Below are positions 42,855-54,809 of a DNA stretch of 64,000 nucleotides, in pieces; the first letter of the stretch is position 1, and each line of letters starts with the position of its first letter. The stretch comes from Aspergillus flavus. Taxonomy: Eukaryota > Ascomycota > Eurotiomycetes > Eurotiales > Aspergillaceae. The stretch is from the NCBI RefSeq assembly GCF_009017415.1, contig NC_092410.1:2790001-2854000 (forward strand). The letters run 5' to 3'. The notes under the pieces were generated by a model. The model saw nothing but the letters and a program-made list of their open reading frames with translations. It ran no database searches and had not been told where the DNA came from. A program made the translations under genes and the position numbers.

Positions 42855-45689
42855 GGTGCTGTGGATATGTAAATATGGTGGGGAGGCTTTGCCGTGTGTG
42901 AGGAGGATAGATAGATAGACTGTGTCTCTGAGAGTCTGGACGTTTGATTTTAGTACATGAAAGTGAGTATGAGAGGATTCATATATTCTCTGCCATGTGC
43001 TGGGTAGCATCCTACACAACTTAAAGATGACTCTATCATTCATATACGACTGTGGATGACTCAGGGTGGGTCCTTGAATTATAGGAGTCATCCTCGGCTT
43101 TTAGACTAGTTCTCATTACTTCTAAGGTGTACTGCGGAACTCTGCGCATTATTCAAATAATATTCGAGAATATCACGGTTACAGCAGTGATATTTCAATC
43201 CGGAATATTGTGTATGTATTCCATACAATACTCTTCACTAAGCTTAAGGATTGAAAATATATTCTGAATAGCTCCGATCTCTTTCTTTACCCTGGTTCTG
43301 AATCATCTGGAGGGCATTGCTGGTCAATGTCCCATCATATCCGGTGGAGAAACAATACTTTCATCTAATTGACCTAACCAGTCCTCCACAGTAGATACAA
43401 GGTCCTATGATCTATAGACAACCACAAAACACCATACTGGGCACTAGGCAGGTAGATGAGTACGTATAACGAACTCCGAGACCCCAAGTTGATTTCAAAT
43501 GACCGGTAAGATCACGGTATACCCGGTAAAAAATCAGGGTTGACATGTAGACGTATCTGAACTATCCCACGTACCTCTCATATCTCCAAACTTCCACAAC
43601 TCCCCGGTGCCGAACTTCCAACGCAGGAGAGTACATAGTTGAATGTGAACCACAGGAACAATTAAGAAAAGCCTATAGTTTTTGACCGCGGGAATGATAT
43701 CACCATGTTATGGGATATATTAGATCAATGCTGAAGGTTATGCGACAAGCAAATCGGACTATGGTACCTGCTCCTTTCGAATGGGCGCTCTCCTTCTAAG
43801 CAAAGTGTCTAGCCCTGATGCCCGACAAAGGCTGGCATCTATAAAGATAAAAATGGAAAGATATCGCGCCAGACTACGGTAAGAAAACACAGAAAATATT
43901 AATAGAATTATAGAACATGATAACAGGAAATATAGAACTTATGTATGGGTTTATAAACATTCTCCTGGAAGAGCGATAAGACCCGACCTCGACTTAAAAG
44001 CATTTTGAATAGGGTTGGGTACTAAAGACTACTTGTAATCATATAACGTTATATACTAGACATGTACCACAGAGAAAGGGCGAATCAGCATGCTGACTCT
44101 TGTCGAAGTGTGCAATACTCAGGGTCCTTACAAAAGTAGCACCCAGGTCGATTTATACGGCTATCTTGACAAATTGCCCGATTGCTTATTCAACCCCCCT
44201 TACAACGGAATCCGACCTAATCATAGTTCTCTACTTGTCCAGAGCTTCATGTATGTCCCGATTTTTCATCTTCTCATGAAGCAATTTGCCCGTTGGTTAC
44301 ACCATACAATAACCTTGGCTATTATCCCATCACTAGTCGACTCAGTGTTATGTGTAGTAATACTCGCATGGGCATTGCTTTTGATAGTCTCTCCTGATCT
44401 GATTGCTGATCGAATATGAACTCCTCAAGCTAGATCTTCGCGCCACGGAAATGCCTGCCAAAAAAAGGAATTTTGCCTAGCTCTGTAGGACTAAGTGCAC
44501 CGGATATCGAGCAGGATTCGATAGTTAGATCCCTAAGGCCAAGACTTCTTGTCGGGCGGCGATAGTACCTTTGTTGTCATAGCTACACACATATGTAATA
44601 CCGTCATTCGTCAAGTAGATTATTCATGGTGCGAGACATGTCACTGAAAGCGACTCAGTCGCCAATCCCCCGACCATATCACGGGGCGGGAAACTTCGTC
44701 GCAACATCCTCACAGTGGCTCTAACCCAAGAGCTATGTTCCTTGGTGTTCATTCTTCCGTATTATCTACAGTTTACCTCGAAACTGCCGTTGTTGCCCTG
44801 GTAAAACCGGGGATTTGGGTAAACATGAATTGCGCAGGAAGATTTATCGAAATGTGCATGAATGATTTCGCCATGCACCTATACCTTCACCTTCGTCCTT
44901 ATGTACGTGTCTTGCTGCCCGTTGCCAACATTGCAGCCCATAATCTCCCGCTGCCCAATCATACCCGGTTCGACCCCACGCCTTTGCATAAGGGTGGAGC
45001 CTTGTTTTCTGTCAAGTTGTTTGGGTCGGGCGATCAACGCTACTTGTTTCGGTGCTGAATTTCCATACATGGGTAGAAGAAGGGTTTGTGAAGCTGCTCC
45101 AGGATCATAGTAAAGATAGGAATGACGACTACGTTGCGGCTGTTGTACCAAGAGAGACTCCTTTGAAGAAAGTGGGTTTTGAAGGTGGTTTTGAGAGTCG
45201 AGGTTGGGGGCTATTGTAGATGATCGAGACTACACCAAAGGTAGATGACAGAATGCTACGAGTGTCGTAAGGCAGAACTTAGGCGCGTTTGTGTCGAGCA
45301 TGGATAAACATAGGAGAGCAAGCTCGGGGACTCTGCTGAGGCCGAATCGGAGCAGTTGTGCTGAGCTTAGAACTAGCTCTACTACCCGGTCGTGAGCAAA
45401 GGAAGTAGGGATCTGCAGCAGCCGTTGGGTCACAATTGGCGGAGGTATTTATTGAATATCACCTAAGCTGACTGCTGCAGGACGACGAGGGCTGTGCCAA
45501 GGCTGCGTAAGATGACTCCATTGCAACTGTCTCCCCGCTTCCTTGCCTGCCGTGGATATTATAGCGGTTTTTTCAAGTCTACGAATCCATTCAATATTCT
45601 GCCCACCCCATGGGTCGTTTCTATTATGCATGGGATTGTTGCTGTTGTTGATCGTCATAAGCGCATGTACATATATCCGTTATCGTATC
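42855..45689. other. 2.8 kb region without a supportable gene
   Basis: Plus-strand frames at 44090-44419 (109 codons, with a hydrophobic stretch VVILAWALLLIVSPDLI) and 44735-45058 (107 codons) are open but match no family. They could be relics or lineage-specific genes. A perfect 14-bp palindrome ATATAACGTTATAT lies at 44041-44054. Confidence 0.4.
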
Positions 45690-47019
45690 TTAACGTGTGT
45701 GCTTCAGCACATTAGCGGGTTGGACCTCCGTCACCTCCACGGGATCATCAGCCATGCTGTGGTCGCGCACTACGCTTGCACAGTCCGTTGCACTGGAGTT
45801 CGTGCTCGACATGGCATGCCACTCCGGGTCATCTCGGCGACTGTCTGAATCCTTGCTGTCCGGGGTCAACCGCTCGAAGTCGCCCGTAGTAGGGGTAGGT
45901 GTCTGTCCGGACCAACCACTGGTTTCGCTACGGTCCGATCCTCTCTTTCGCTGGTTCGAGAAGCTGTTAGCCCACGGGCTATAGGGCGGAGTGTAGGCCT
46001 TGCTATGCTTCTTGGCCATTATGAACGGTCGGAAGGCAGTGGCGGCTGCAAGGAAGACACCCAGCGCGGCGCTTATGTAAAGGGTGTACATTTCGAAGAT
46101 GCCATCTGCGTGACCGTCGTGTTCCAGACCGGCGGCTCGGGCTATGGACAGTCCAACCTGGACGACATCTATGCATAGGGAGCCTGCAATGGCCAGTTTC
46201 TGGGTCCAGTCTGCGCGAACCTTCCATATCACACCGACCGGGATAGCCAGGACTATAGAGTATATTAGTTTTGTGATTCAGGATAGGTCCCGAGCGATAG
46301 ATCATACTCAAAATGTCCGATACAACATCAACGGCTACCTTTGATGCCGTGTATGCAGTAAGTGAGCCCAGATATTTCGAGGTGTTGCACTCCACTAGGG
46401 CTCCTGTTAGAACGATGGACTTGGCAGGGCAAGAAGTATCATGAAGAGGGATAACTCACTAGCAGCGGCACCCCGATGGGGGCAGGTCACCCAGAAGGCA
46501 ACCAGTCCAAAAACCAAGAGACCGAAATTGAACAAGCAAGCAAACCACCAGTAGATTTGCCAGAGACGTAGACGATCGATCAACTTTCTAAAGAACACCA
46601 GGAAAAAGAACTTGACAGCACATATCGCGCACCAGGTGAGCATCAGAGTGGCCAATGTCCACGTGTGGTCCTCATTTGACAACTCTACCATGTTCGCCGG
46701 TACCTCCAAACGCCCAAGGGCAATGGCGTCCACCAGATACATGATGTAGACTGTCTTGTGATACATGACCACCGTACTTGCCACTAGGAAGACGGTGGCT
46801 ACTATAAGCACTCCATCGTCGGCTTGGAACTTGTGTTTCTGCACACCAAACCTGAGCACAAAACGTACGATGACTCCAACGATGGCGAGAGCGAAGAAGA
46901 CGCCGGTTGATATCTAAAACAATGTGTTAACGTGCTGAAAACCAATGTAAGCAAGGGGTATATTGTTATACCAGCAGGGGCTGTTTGTTGATTCGACTGC
47001 TCTTATCATCTATGGCCAT
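45690..47019 (-). CDS. Fungal rhodopsin-like seven-TM integral membrane protein
   Basis: Matches the large fungal 'rhodopsin domain' (SAT4/PTH11-like) family of seven-helix plasma-membrane proteins, of mostly unknown role. The ATG at 47019 (ACCATGG) starts MAIDDKSSRINKQPLL. Three introns join in phase: GTATAA..TTTTAG, GTGAGT..TAACAG and GTATGA..CTATAG. Helices visible: TGVFFALAIVGVIVRFVL, GVLIVATVFLVASTVVMY, LATLMLTWCAICAVKFFFLV, FACLFNFGLLVFGLVAFWV with the family Cys after it, VDVVSDILILAIPVGVIW and YTLYISAALGVFLAAATAF. The conserved Cys pair is provided by VTCPHRG and VECNTSKY. A ~90-residue cytosolic Ser/Thr/Asp-rich tail follows (TPTPTTGDFERLTPDSKDSD). The gene appears intact. It lies between the lectin genes and the ankyrin gene. 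Confidence 0.85.
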
Positions 47020-50000
47020 GGTGAGCGATCTCTCCTCATTTCAGGTTGTGCTCCGGTTGCTGGCCCCAGCAAGCGGGGTGATGGCTTTTTATCCTGGCAT
47101 GTACGCAGCACAGACATGTTAACATGTTTGTAAATGTAAGCCTTGCAGATCACTAGATGGGGGCCGTCATGTCTGTCCAGGGAAGATATCCTGTTGTCGG
47201 TGTGAATAAGGTGGGTGATGAGTGGATGAGGATGATTGCTGACTGTGCGGGATGCCACTTTTTATGCATGGGCCAAGTTAGTGCTTACGGGCCAGACTAA
47301 TTCTGTTGCTCCTCCCGTACAGCAAGGCGGTGCCGTGACTCCGCATCAATTTCATATGACTTGATTCTTTTTACCTTCATTATTGGTGGAACTGAAGGGA
47401 GAATACGAAATAGCCGCCCTCGACCTTCCCATCTTGAGTGCAGTGCAGGTTCAGGGCAAAAATAAATAAGCATTGCCGGTCAATGCCCCCTCCTCTCCAG
47501 TAAAGACACCGCACTTTTCAGATCGATAAGGATAAGGTCCTCTATTCCAGTACTGGAAAGTAATGCAGGAGTGGCGTCCGGCTTTTTACTAGGGCTAGGG
47601 CTAGAGGACTCACCAGGTCTGACTGAGCACGTGTCGCCGCTAGACCTTCCTCGGATCTAGCCATATATCAATCATTGGACTTAGCTAGGTAAACTTCAAA
47701 TGGCTATTGAGTCCATAAAATAGTCAGTAGAAGTGCTTGACAATAATCATGTATAACCAACGTCGCCTAATTCGAGATTTCAGTTTTTCCCTTGTACCTG
47801 GTCCTCTTGTAACCCGGGAAAATGTATCATTAAACCTGGGGAAAAGAGTCATGCGCCTTTGTCATTAGCTAAGACTCATAGCTCCTATTCCAGTGCAATG
47901 ATATATATTCAATCAATACTAAGGGCTCTCTGGCAAGGCCAGCTAACCATGGAGCCAGCGACTGACGAATGAACGCTCTTTCTCATCAAGCAGCGTCTAC
48001 CTTTGGCACCCTACATATAACTACAAGGATAAATATGAAGACGGAAACACCAAAAGATACCAATTGCCCGATGGTGACAAATTTCCTAATATATTCATTT
48101 TCAATTCAATGGAAGGACTAGAACTGCCGGAAAGCGCGATACTCGATGCACTACGTGTAAATTTGTCCACATGGTGCGGGAGTATATCTACTACAGAAGG
48201 GGTCAGAAATTCACTCAATTGTACGACGTGCACAGCCCTATTGCTCCTCTCCGGAGATAATCTGGGATAAGCACTCAACTGGGGTGGATGGACATTCCAA
48301 ACGCACACATTGGCAAGTGCTTCGGGAATACGGTAATCCAGAAGCCTGGGCAATGCTCGTGTCACGATTAATAATGATTACTTGCAAGAATTATTGTTCG
48401 GAATGGCAAAGGCCCATCTAGATTACCAGAATGTCTAAAGGAATACAACATAGTACAGGGCAGTGCAAGTAGTTCAGGACGTGCTACACCAGCAGCGGCC
48501 GTAGTCTAGTAGCCTGCTTTGGAGAAGCGGTGTATGGTGGAAGTAAATGGAATGGTCACTATAGGAAGGCGAGGGGTGTTTCTATTGGGGGTAGAGTGAT
48601 GCCTGGCCTTTGAGCGTAGGCACGCAAGGTCTACACCGAGGCGTGATAAAGATGGCAGTCCATGGAGGCACCCTGCTACGAAGGCAACCCGTTCCATGGT
48701 TAAAGTTTCTTCTAGAACTTTGTGGCTACACAACTCCATACTTTCATGCCCAAAAGCTCAAGATGTTACGAGTGATATTGCGCCTCTGGGTCAGTGCTCA
48801 TCAGTAATTTCCAGGGGCTGGCTCATCAGATCTCAGAGTTGTAACAGACCACAGTATGTCGAACATGCATTTGCTGGGCCCACCTGAGTCTAGATGGTCA
48901 CTGAGAAAGGGGACACTCAATTTGCCTGACTGTGCAACGTAAGATATTGCTGGGAATTCTTGCTTGTGTGACTTTCCTGTGCAATCATATGGAGAAGCCT
49001 AAGCAGCAGTGCCCTCGTATTGCCGCAAGCAAGCCCTAGTAGTAAGGGATGAAGATCAGTGAGCTAATGAAGAAGGAATACTAGGTAGCAGCCAAGCACG
49101 ACAACTTGGGTGATCGATGACTGTGCTATCTCACTCGCGGTGTAAAGAGGCAGGCAATACTTGAGACACTCGTACACACAACAGTGGTCGTCAACCCATT
49201 GCCTCCATTCCTGGGTCGCTCCTAGAAGCCTGTCGCACACAGGTAGCAAGGCCTATGTGCTGCATTCATAAAAATGTCAGAACGACCAATCAAGCATTAT
49301 AACGGGATCCTGTGACTCTGAAAAACGACTTTATTGCTTTACAATAGAGAACACATCCACCGGCAATCCCCAGGTTCGCAAATATTATTAGCTGGACGAT
49401 TGGCTCAAAAAGCCGTCCGATGTACATTTGTAGTTGAAAAGGCAGAAGGAGCCCTTCTATGAACGTCTTTGCTACCTGGAGCCAGTCTAACAAACGATTG
49501 AGCCATATTGGCCCCGCACCTTGTACTACGATGAGCGTAACACGTAGTAGTCTTGGATGTGGCTCCAGAGAGCTATACACATTTACAGGTAACGTAGTGA
49601 CATGGAACTTAGTGGCAGTCATACATATTTACCGGTACTTCTAGTAGATGCAGCCTATGCACGAGCCTGACGAGACCTGGAATTCTTTAATCGAGTCGTA
49701 ATGTAAATATAGTAGCGATTAAACATCAGCATCGGTCAAGGCAGAGGAAATCTAGTAGCGAGATATCTAGTAGCGACACAGGTGACGCGTCGACAACCAA
49801 TCCTCAGTGTGTTGTGACGGGAAACACACTCCCGAGTATACTGAGCTGGATCTTTCTATCTAGGGCCAATGCACACTAGGTATGTGTCACTCTAAGCCAA
49901 ACACACACCATCTTATAGAAAGTCCCTACGAAGCGTCAGATAGCAGTATGCGGAACTATGCGGCTTCGTCGATAATCAGAGCCCTCACAGCACGGGTAGT

Positions 50001-50514
50001 TCGATCTATCTGTAAACACAGTCCCGAACCGTACTTTGTAAAATCCAAAGTGTTGTCCTTGAATGGAGAGGCAGCAAGACGTCCTGCCCTTGGTGAAACG
50101 CTAGCTGTCTGAGATTGCTACCAAGCGGTGACGCAGGCGCCAACGTGAAGTATTAACAATTGCATATATTCCTTGAATAAATTTGTACCACAGTAAGCAA
50201 CCATAGCAGCCCAAGACCTGCTTAGCCACGATGACACTTTTATATCATTAATCCTTTGTTCCCATGCTTGCCAACTATAGTATTATTATCAATCAGCAAC
50301 ATATCTAGTCAATCAAACGTTCTTAGTCTGATCATTTAGAATTTGAATCCTTAACAACTGACACGCCGGTGAACATTTGACGGAGGGCATTGCTGCTGCC
50401 AGTTCCTACAACGTCCTCCTAATCGAACGAATATGACTAATACATATGACTATAGCGATCAACAATAGTCCTATCTAGAGTATTTAACACGACGTAAAAT
50501 CTGTGGGAAACACC
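47020..50514. other. 3.5 kb region without a supportable gene
   Basis: The minus-strand frame 49290-49622 (110 codons, LLDWLQVAKTFIEGLLLPF and VQLIIFANLGIAGGCVLYC, two possible helices) and 49064-49249 just after it could be exons of one small membrane protein. A GTTATA..ATGCAG intron-like segment with CTGAC lies between, but no family is known. The frame 48021-48365 (minus, 114 codons) is also open. The rest shows nothing supportable. Confidence 0.35.
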
Positions 50515-53500
50515 ATGGCCGATCCGCTATCGATTACGGCAAGTGCGGCAGGAATTGTATCACTGGGTCTGAGTGTTTGTAAGGGTCTACTGGCTTACTA
50601 CAGGCCATACAAGTCACGCTATGAGGATATCGAGAACACTGTGGAGGTTGTGGAGAGCTTAAATGGTACACTCGAAGGACTAGATAGCTTACTTGCTGAA
50701 GCATCAGTGTTCCAAAGCTCTTCAGTGGCGCAACAGGCTGTCTGCGCCGCTGACCTGATCAAAAGGTGCCAAGTACGCATGCACAAGCTCGATACAATGC
50801 TAGCCAAGTTCAGAAAGAGCTCGTCGAATGGGAAAATGGCAGGCTTGAGAGGTCAAGTCAATCGGATGTTGTATCCATTTCGGAAGGAAACGGTATTGTC
50901 AGTCAAAGAATCATTAACCTCATTGCAGGGAAGCCTTGTCATTGCTTTGCATATCCTACAATTGTAAGTTGCTGGCCCCCAGCAGTGCTGGTATGTTGCT
51001 GAATGGATTCCAGGGCAATGGAGATTGTCGACCAGAATCAAATAAACGTTGTTCTATCGCATACCGCGTCTACCGCCTCTAATACCAACCGAATCGTTAC
51101 CATGATACAGGAACTAAGCGAGACACAGACTGGAATAGGCAACTCGATTAATTTTCTTGCAGAGCGCACACGTTGCCTGGTTTGAGATGCGTCCCCCGCT
51201 CAATATCTATAGGCTAAGGCTTGACTCTCAGGAAGCCAAAATCTTCCGGATCGAGGCACAACCAATTATGAACCCCAGTTTTCTACAGTGGGCTTTAGGG
51301 ATGCAAAGAGATATTAACGAAGATCTAACGCGATCGATAACAGAAGTACATCGGTGGCGGCCTCGATGCACTTGCCCGTATAGCGGCCAAGATGGATTCC
51401 ATACATGGCCCCCGGGTCCCTCTGCCTCTCCTCACAGACCTTTGTGCCCATTCTATATGAAGGAATGGAAACTGGCTTCCACGTATACGCGAGCGGTATT
51501 ATGTACGAGGTTCCTGAGTTACTCCGTCAAAGTGGCTTTCATGGTCACTATTGGAGCTGGAGGCCTTTCCATTAGTCCAAAACTCGAGTTTCGCGCAGTT
51601 GTGTCAGCATACTCACCAGCATTCACCTTCATCAGACACCTGAGCCGTTCCGGCTATCACAGGGTACAGAGGAATATGGAGGTGCCTCATGCAGACCCTG
51701 TAACACTCGCCCAGATGTTCAAAGACGGTGCCGCTTCGCCTTCGGACACTCTACCAAATGGAATGACCCTGTTACACGTAAGCCACACCTTCCTTGCTAG
51801 CCGTTGAGTCCCCTGTTTTGTATCTTTGCTTTCGGAGCGAGTGTACTATGATCATTTACCTTTCGCAATGTCTAACTAGATTAACAGGTGCTAGCCTTTT
51901 ACTATCCAATGATCCCACCAAAAGAGTGCACAGATTGGCATGACCTGATGAAATACTTGCTTCAGGCCGGCTGCTCACCTACGTGTGAGCATAATTCTGG
52001 GCGAACGCCATTAGACTTGCTGACTGACAAATATCGGGCAACGCGCAATGTAAGAGGGGAGCAAGCGGTGATTGAAGTTGGGAAAGACATGCTGAATGCT
52101 GGCGGTCATGTTACCTCTTGGGCGTTTCCTCTGACATGTTCTCGCTATTCTTCTCTGTAGTTCGAGTCTTCCATGATCAGCTTAGATCACACGATGCATA
52201 TGTTGAGCAGCTTGAACAAGCAACCGGCCGTGCAGGTTAGTAATCATCAAGAGCTTCTTCTACCTCCTCGTTTGGTATCGGTGGATGATAGCATTTGAAT
52301 GAGAAATACAATGCAAGGGAAATGCCTGAACTAATGTTAAAAATCTCCTACAGCTAGCGAGTTCCCAGAGGAGACTGTTCCTCTAGTGACCAGGTCAACG
52401 GCTCAACTTCATAGTTTAATCCGTCAGCGGGCCGACATGAAAGACTGGATTCTTTTGTATGCAAACTGGCCCGAGGGTCTGTTACTATTGCTCCAAGCTG
52501 GCTATAAGGCGCACGAGTATGAGCTTTACGCAGCCCTCGACTTCGATTGCGAAAGCAGTGTCCGCATCCTGATAGAAACCGGAAATGTCATTGTGGGATG
52601 TGGAGAGCTCTGGGCAGCCACACGGCATCCGAATTCCAAAATTGCAGACCTAATTATCCAAGCCTTGGTTGACCGCAGAAAACGCCTGCAGCTTCTCGCA
52701 GAGGCACACTTGTCCGTCGATGAATTGTCGGAGTTGAAAATCCGACCCGATGTCCTCATCGACCTTCAGACCCAACAAGTAATTCAAATCTCCCGAGAGC
52801 TAAGAACATCGATTTGAGCGGGGCTATTGAACCCTATCCATGGTCTGTTTATGAAGCTTTGGGCCATAATTACACAATCGCGGATCGAGTGTGGGAAGCG
52901 GGTTTTCGAGATGTGGATGTACCGTGTGTCCGCGGCAGGACCCTCCTCATGACCAAGAGATGTGAAACCGGTCTCTACTTCAAGTACATCCTAGAAGAGG
53001 CAGCCTGGCTGTTGGGAAAAGGCGCTCAGCCGTATCGGTTGTGTGAAAATACGCCAGCGCTCCACTTTGTCGGGTTTGCCGTAGGTCTAAACATGCCCTC
53101 TTTTCCGGAGAAGGACTGGGTTTTACATTTGCTCATGTTGCCTATCGATTCGAAAAGGTTGTTGCGCAGATTGCTACTTGACAACACCAGTGATGCATGC
53201 TGCTGCGCCTGTTCTACGGGTGGATGCCGTGGGATCACTATCTTTCTACGTGGTAACTATCTTGCCTGTAATTGGGGTATAAGAAGGACATATTCGCACT
53301 ATGCCGACCAAACAGCCCAAATCATAACCTGGCTCATCGTCACATTCGACAGGAACCCCAAGCACTTCAACCAACTTGCCGTGGATATCCTTCGCTTCCT
53401 GACTCCCAACTGTATAGGCATCACCCACACCTGTAACCACCCGTGGCATCAGATGGCACCAGACGACATAGCTGAAATTTGTCACGAGGAGAGGTACTTG

Positions 53501-53806
53501 TTGCAGGATCTCGAAAGCCTTATGGTCGACATCCTTTCCGCCTACAGACAATTTCTCGGACAGTTCCCAAGCTTCCTCACGGACTACTGGGTGAGGCGCA
53601 TGAAGGAGTATCATTCCTGTCATGGCACCCCAAATGAGGAGGAGATGAACTCACTTCGGGAAACTGGTGTTGTCCTAGACGAACCAACGTCTACGGCAAA
53701 TCCCAATCCGAACTTGACGAAACTCTTTTCAGACGGCCAGGCCCTCGTGGACCATTTAATCCTGGGCGATTGCGGCGTATATTTAAAGTTATTTTACTCT
53801 GTTTAG
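50515..53806 (+). pseudogene. STAND-like N-terminal / ankyrin-type protein with an apparent frameshift
   Basis: Large fungal protein beginning MADPLSITASAAGIVSLGLS, the helical N-terminal domain common to fungal STAND/ankyrin proteins. Exon 1 is 50515-50963 and exon 2 starts at 51014 (phase fits). A frame change near 51160 fits a TTTTCTTGCAG acceptor, but only a weak donor (GTTACC) would match it. Then come RCTCPYSGQDGFHTW and SISPKLEFRAVVSAYSPAF. Ankyrin-like pieces follow: NGMTLLH, intron 51778-51887, VLAFYYPMIP, LMKYLLQAGCSPTCEHNSGR, TPLDLLTDKY. Exons 52161-52235 and 52354 on continue the frame. At about 52801 the frame ends in TGA (RTSI) while the next frame continues without gap as NIDLSGAIEPYPWSVYEALG, ADRVWEAGFRDVDVP, then the Cys-rich CCCACSTGGC. 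A single-base loss explains this. The product, if functional, would be about 950 residues. Confidence 0.65.
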
Positions 53807-54809
53807 CGTTCCATCGTGGCGTAATAGTGGATTCAGTTCCTGGCCTTGTACTCCGTCGAGATCACTCAATGGTAAAGATTAAAATTCTCATTTCCTAGTA
53901 TTTATGATATATCCAACGAGTCTCGTTGTTTTTTTTTTTTTTTTTTATGATAGTAATAGCCCACCCTCTTCTAATGTGGCTGCCTTCCTCTGGGTCCTTA
54001 CCCAACCATCTCGTTTGAACCAGGTTGTGATCAGCCTACACATATCCTGATAAAAGCTCCGTCAGGTGATGTGGGATATCCTCGAGCCCAAACAAATTAT
54101 CATAAGTCTTTTTTATCTCACGGGGTGTCTCTTCCTTTGAAGAATGGGAACTTTATTCTTGTATTGAAGCAGAGCTCCAAGTCTATACCTGATAAACCTA
54201 CGTTTGCCAGACACTGTTATCTGCTGACCTGGCAAATCCAGGAAAGGTAGAAGCAGTGCAGATAGAGAAATGTGTATTCATGTTTGGTATATATCCCTAC
54301 AATAGCATCTTTCTGTCCTTTCTTTGGCTATTCCGTTGCTTGTCGCCGAGACAAGTAAGTGGTAGTATGGCCCTTCAGCTGATATAAAGCATATCGGCAT
54401 GAATGGGTCTCTGGGGGCTCCAGGGGTTGATGTCTTCGGCTGAGAATCCTTCAAATATCTTTCGAGGCTTTGAGTCCACAGGGCTATACGACTAAATCAA
54501 AGATTGCCTTATATGTCATTGGCTCGGCAAGTGAACCATCAAACGTTACCTACATCATGGAGACTTTAATCTTAAATTTGTGATGATCTGACCGAGGCAT
54601 CTGTCTCAACAAGATACGTCCGAGTCCCTGTTCTCGGGGGAATATGTCTGAGTGAAAACACAACGATATGATGACGGATGTTGCGTTAGAGCTTGCAATA
54701 GCTATGCCAACATTCAAGGTATTCAAGAAAGCGGACCGTCAAGATATGTACGCATAGGTGGCATTATAGCGGCATGACAGTCAGAATAGCCTCAATTAGT
54801 CTTGATTTA
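53807..54809. other. Spacer between convergent genes
   Basis: 1 kb between the ankyrin-type gene (plus) and the zinc-finger regulator (minus). A T-run of about 18 nt lies at 53929-53946. Nothing else recognised. Confidence 0.6.

Noticed and set aside
44041..44054. 14-bp palindrome ATATAACGTTATAT as an operator
   Set aside because: AT-rich palindromes of this size occur by chance and no gene start lies close by.
51778..51887. Frame break in the ankyrin-type gene at 51.8 kb as damage
   Set aside because: Explained by a normal intron (GTAAGC..TTAACAG) joining LLH to VLAFYYP in phase.
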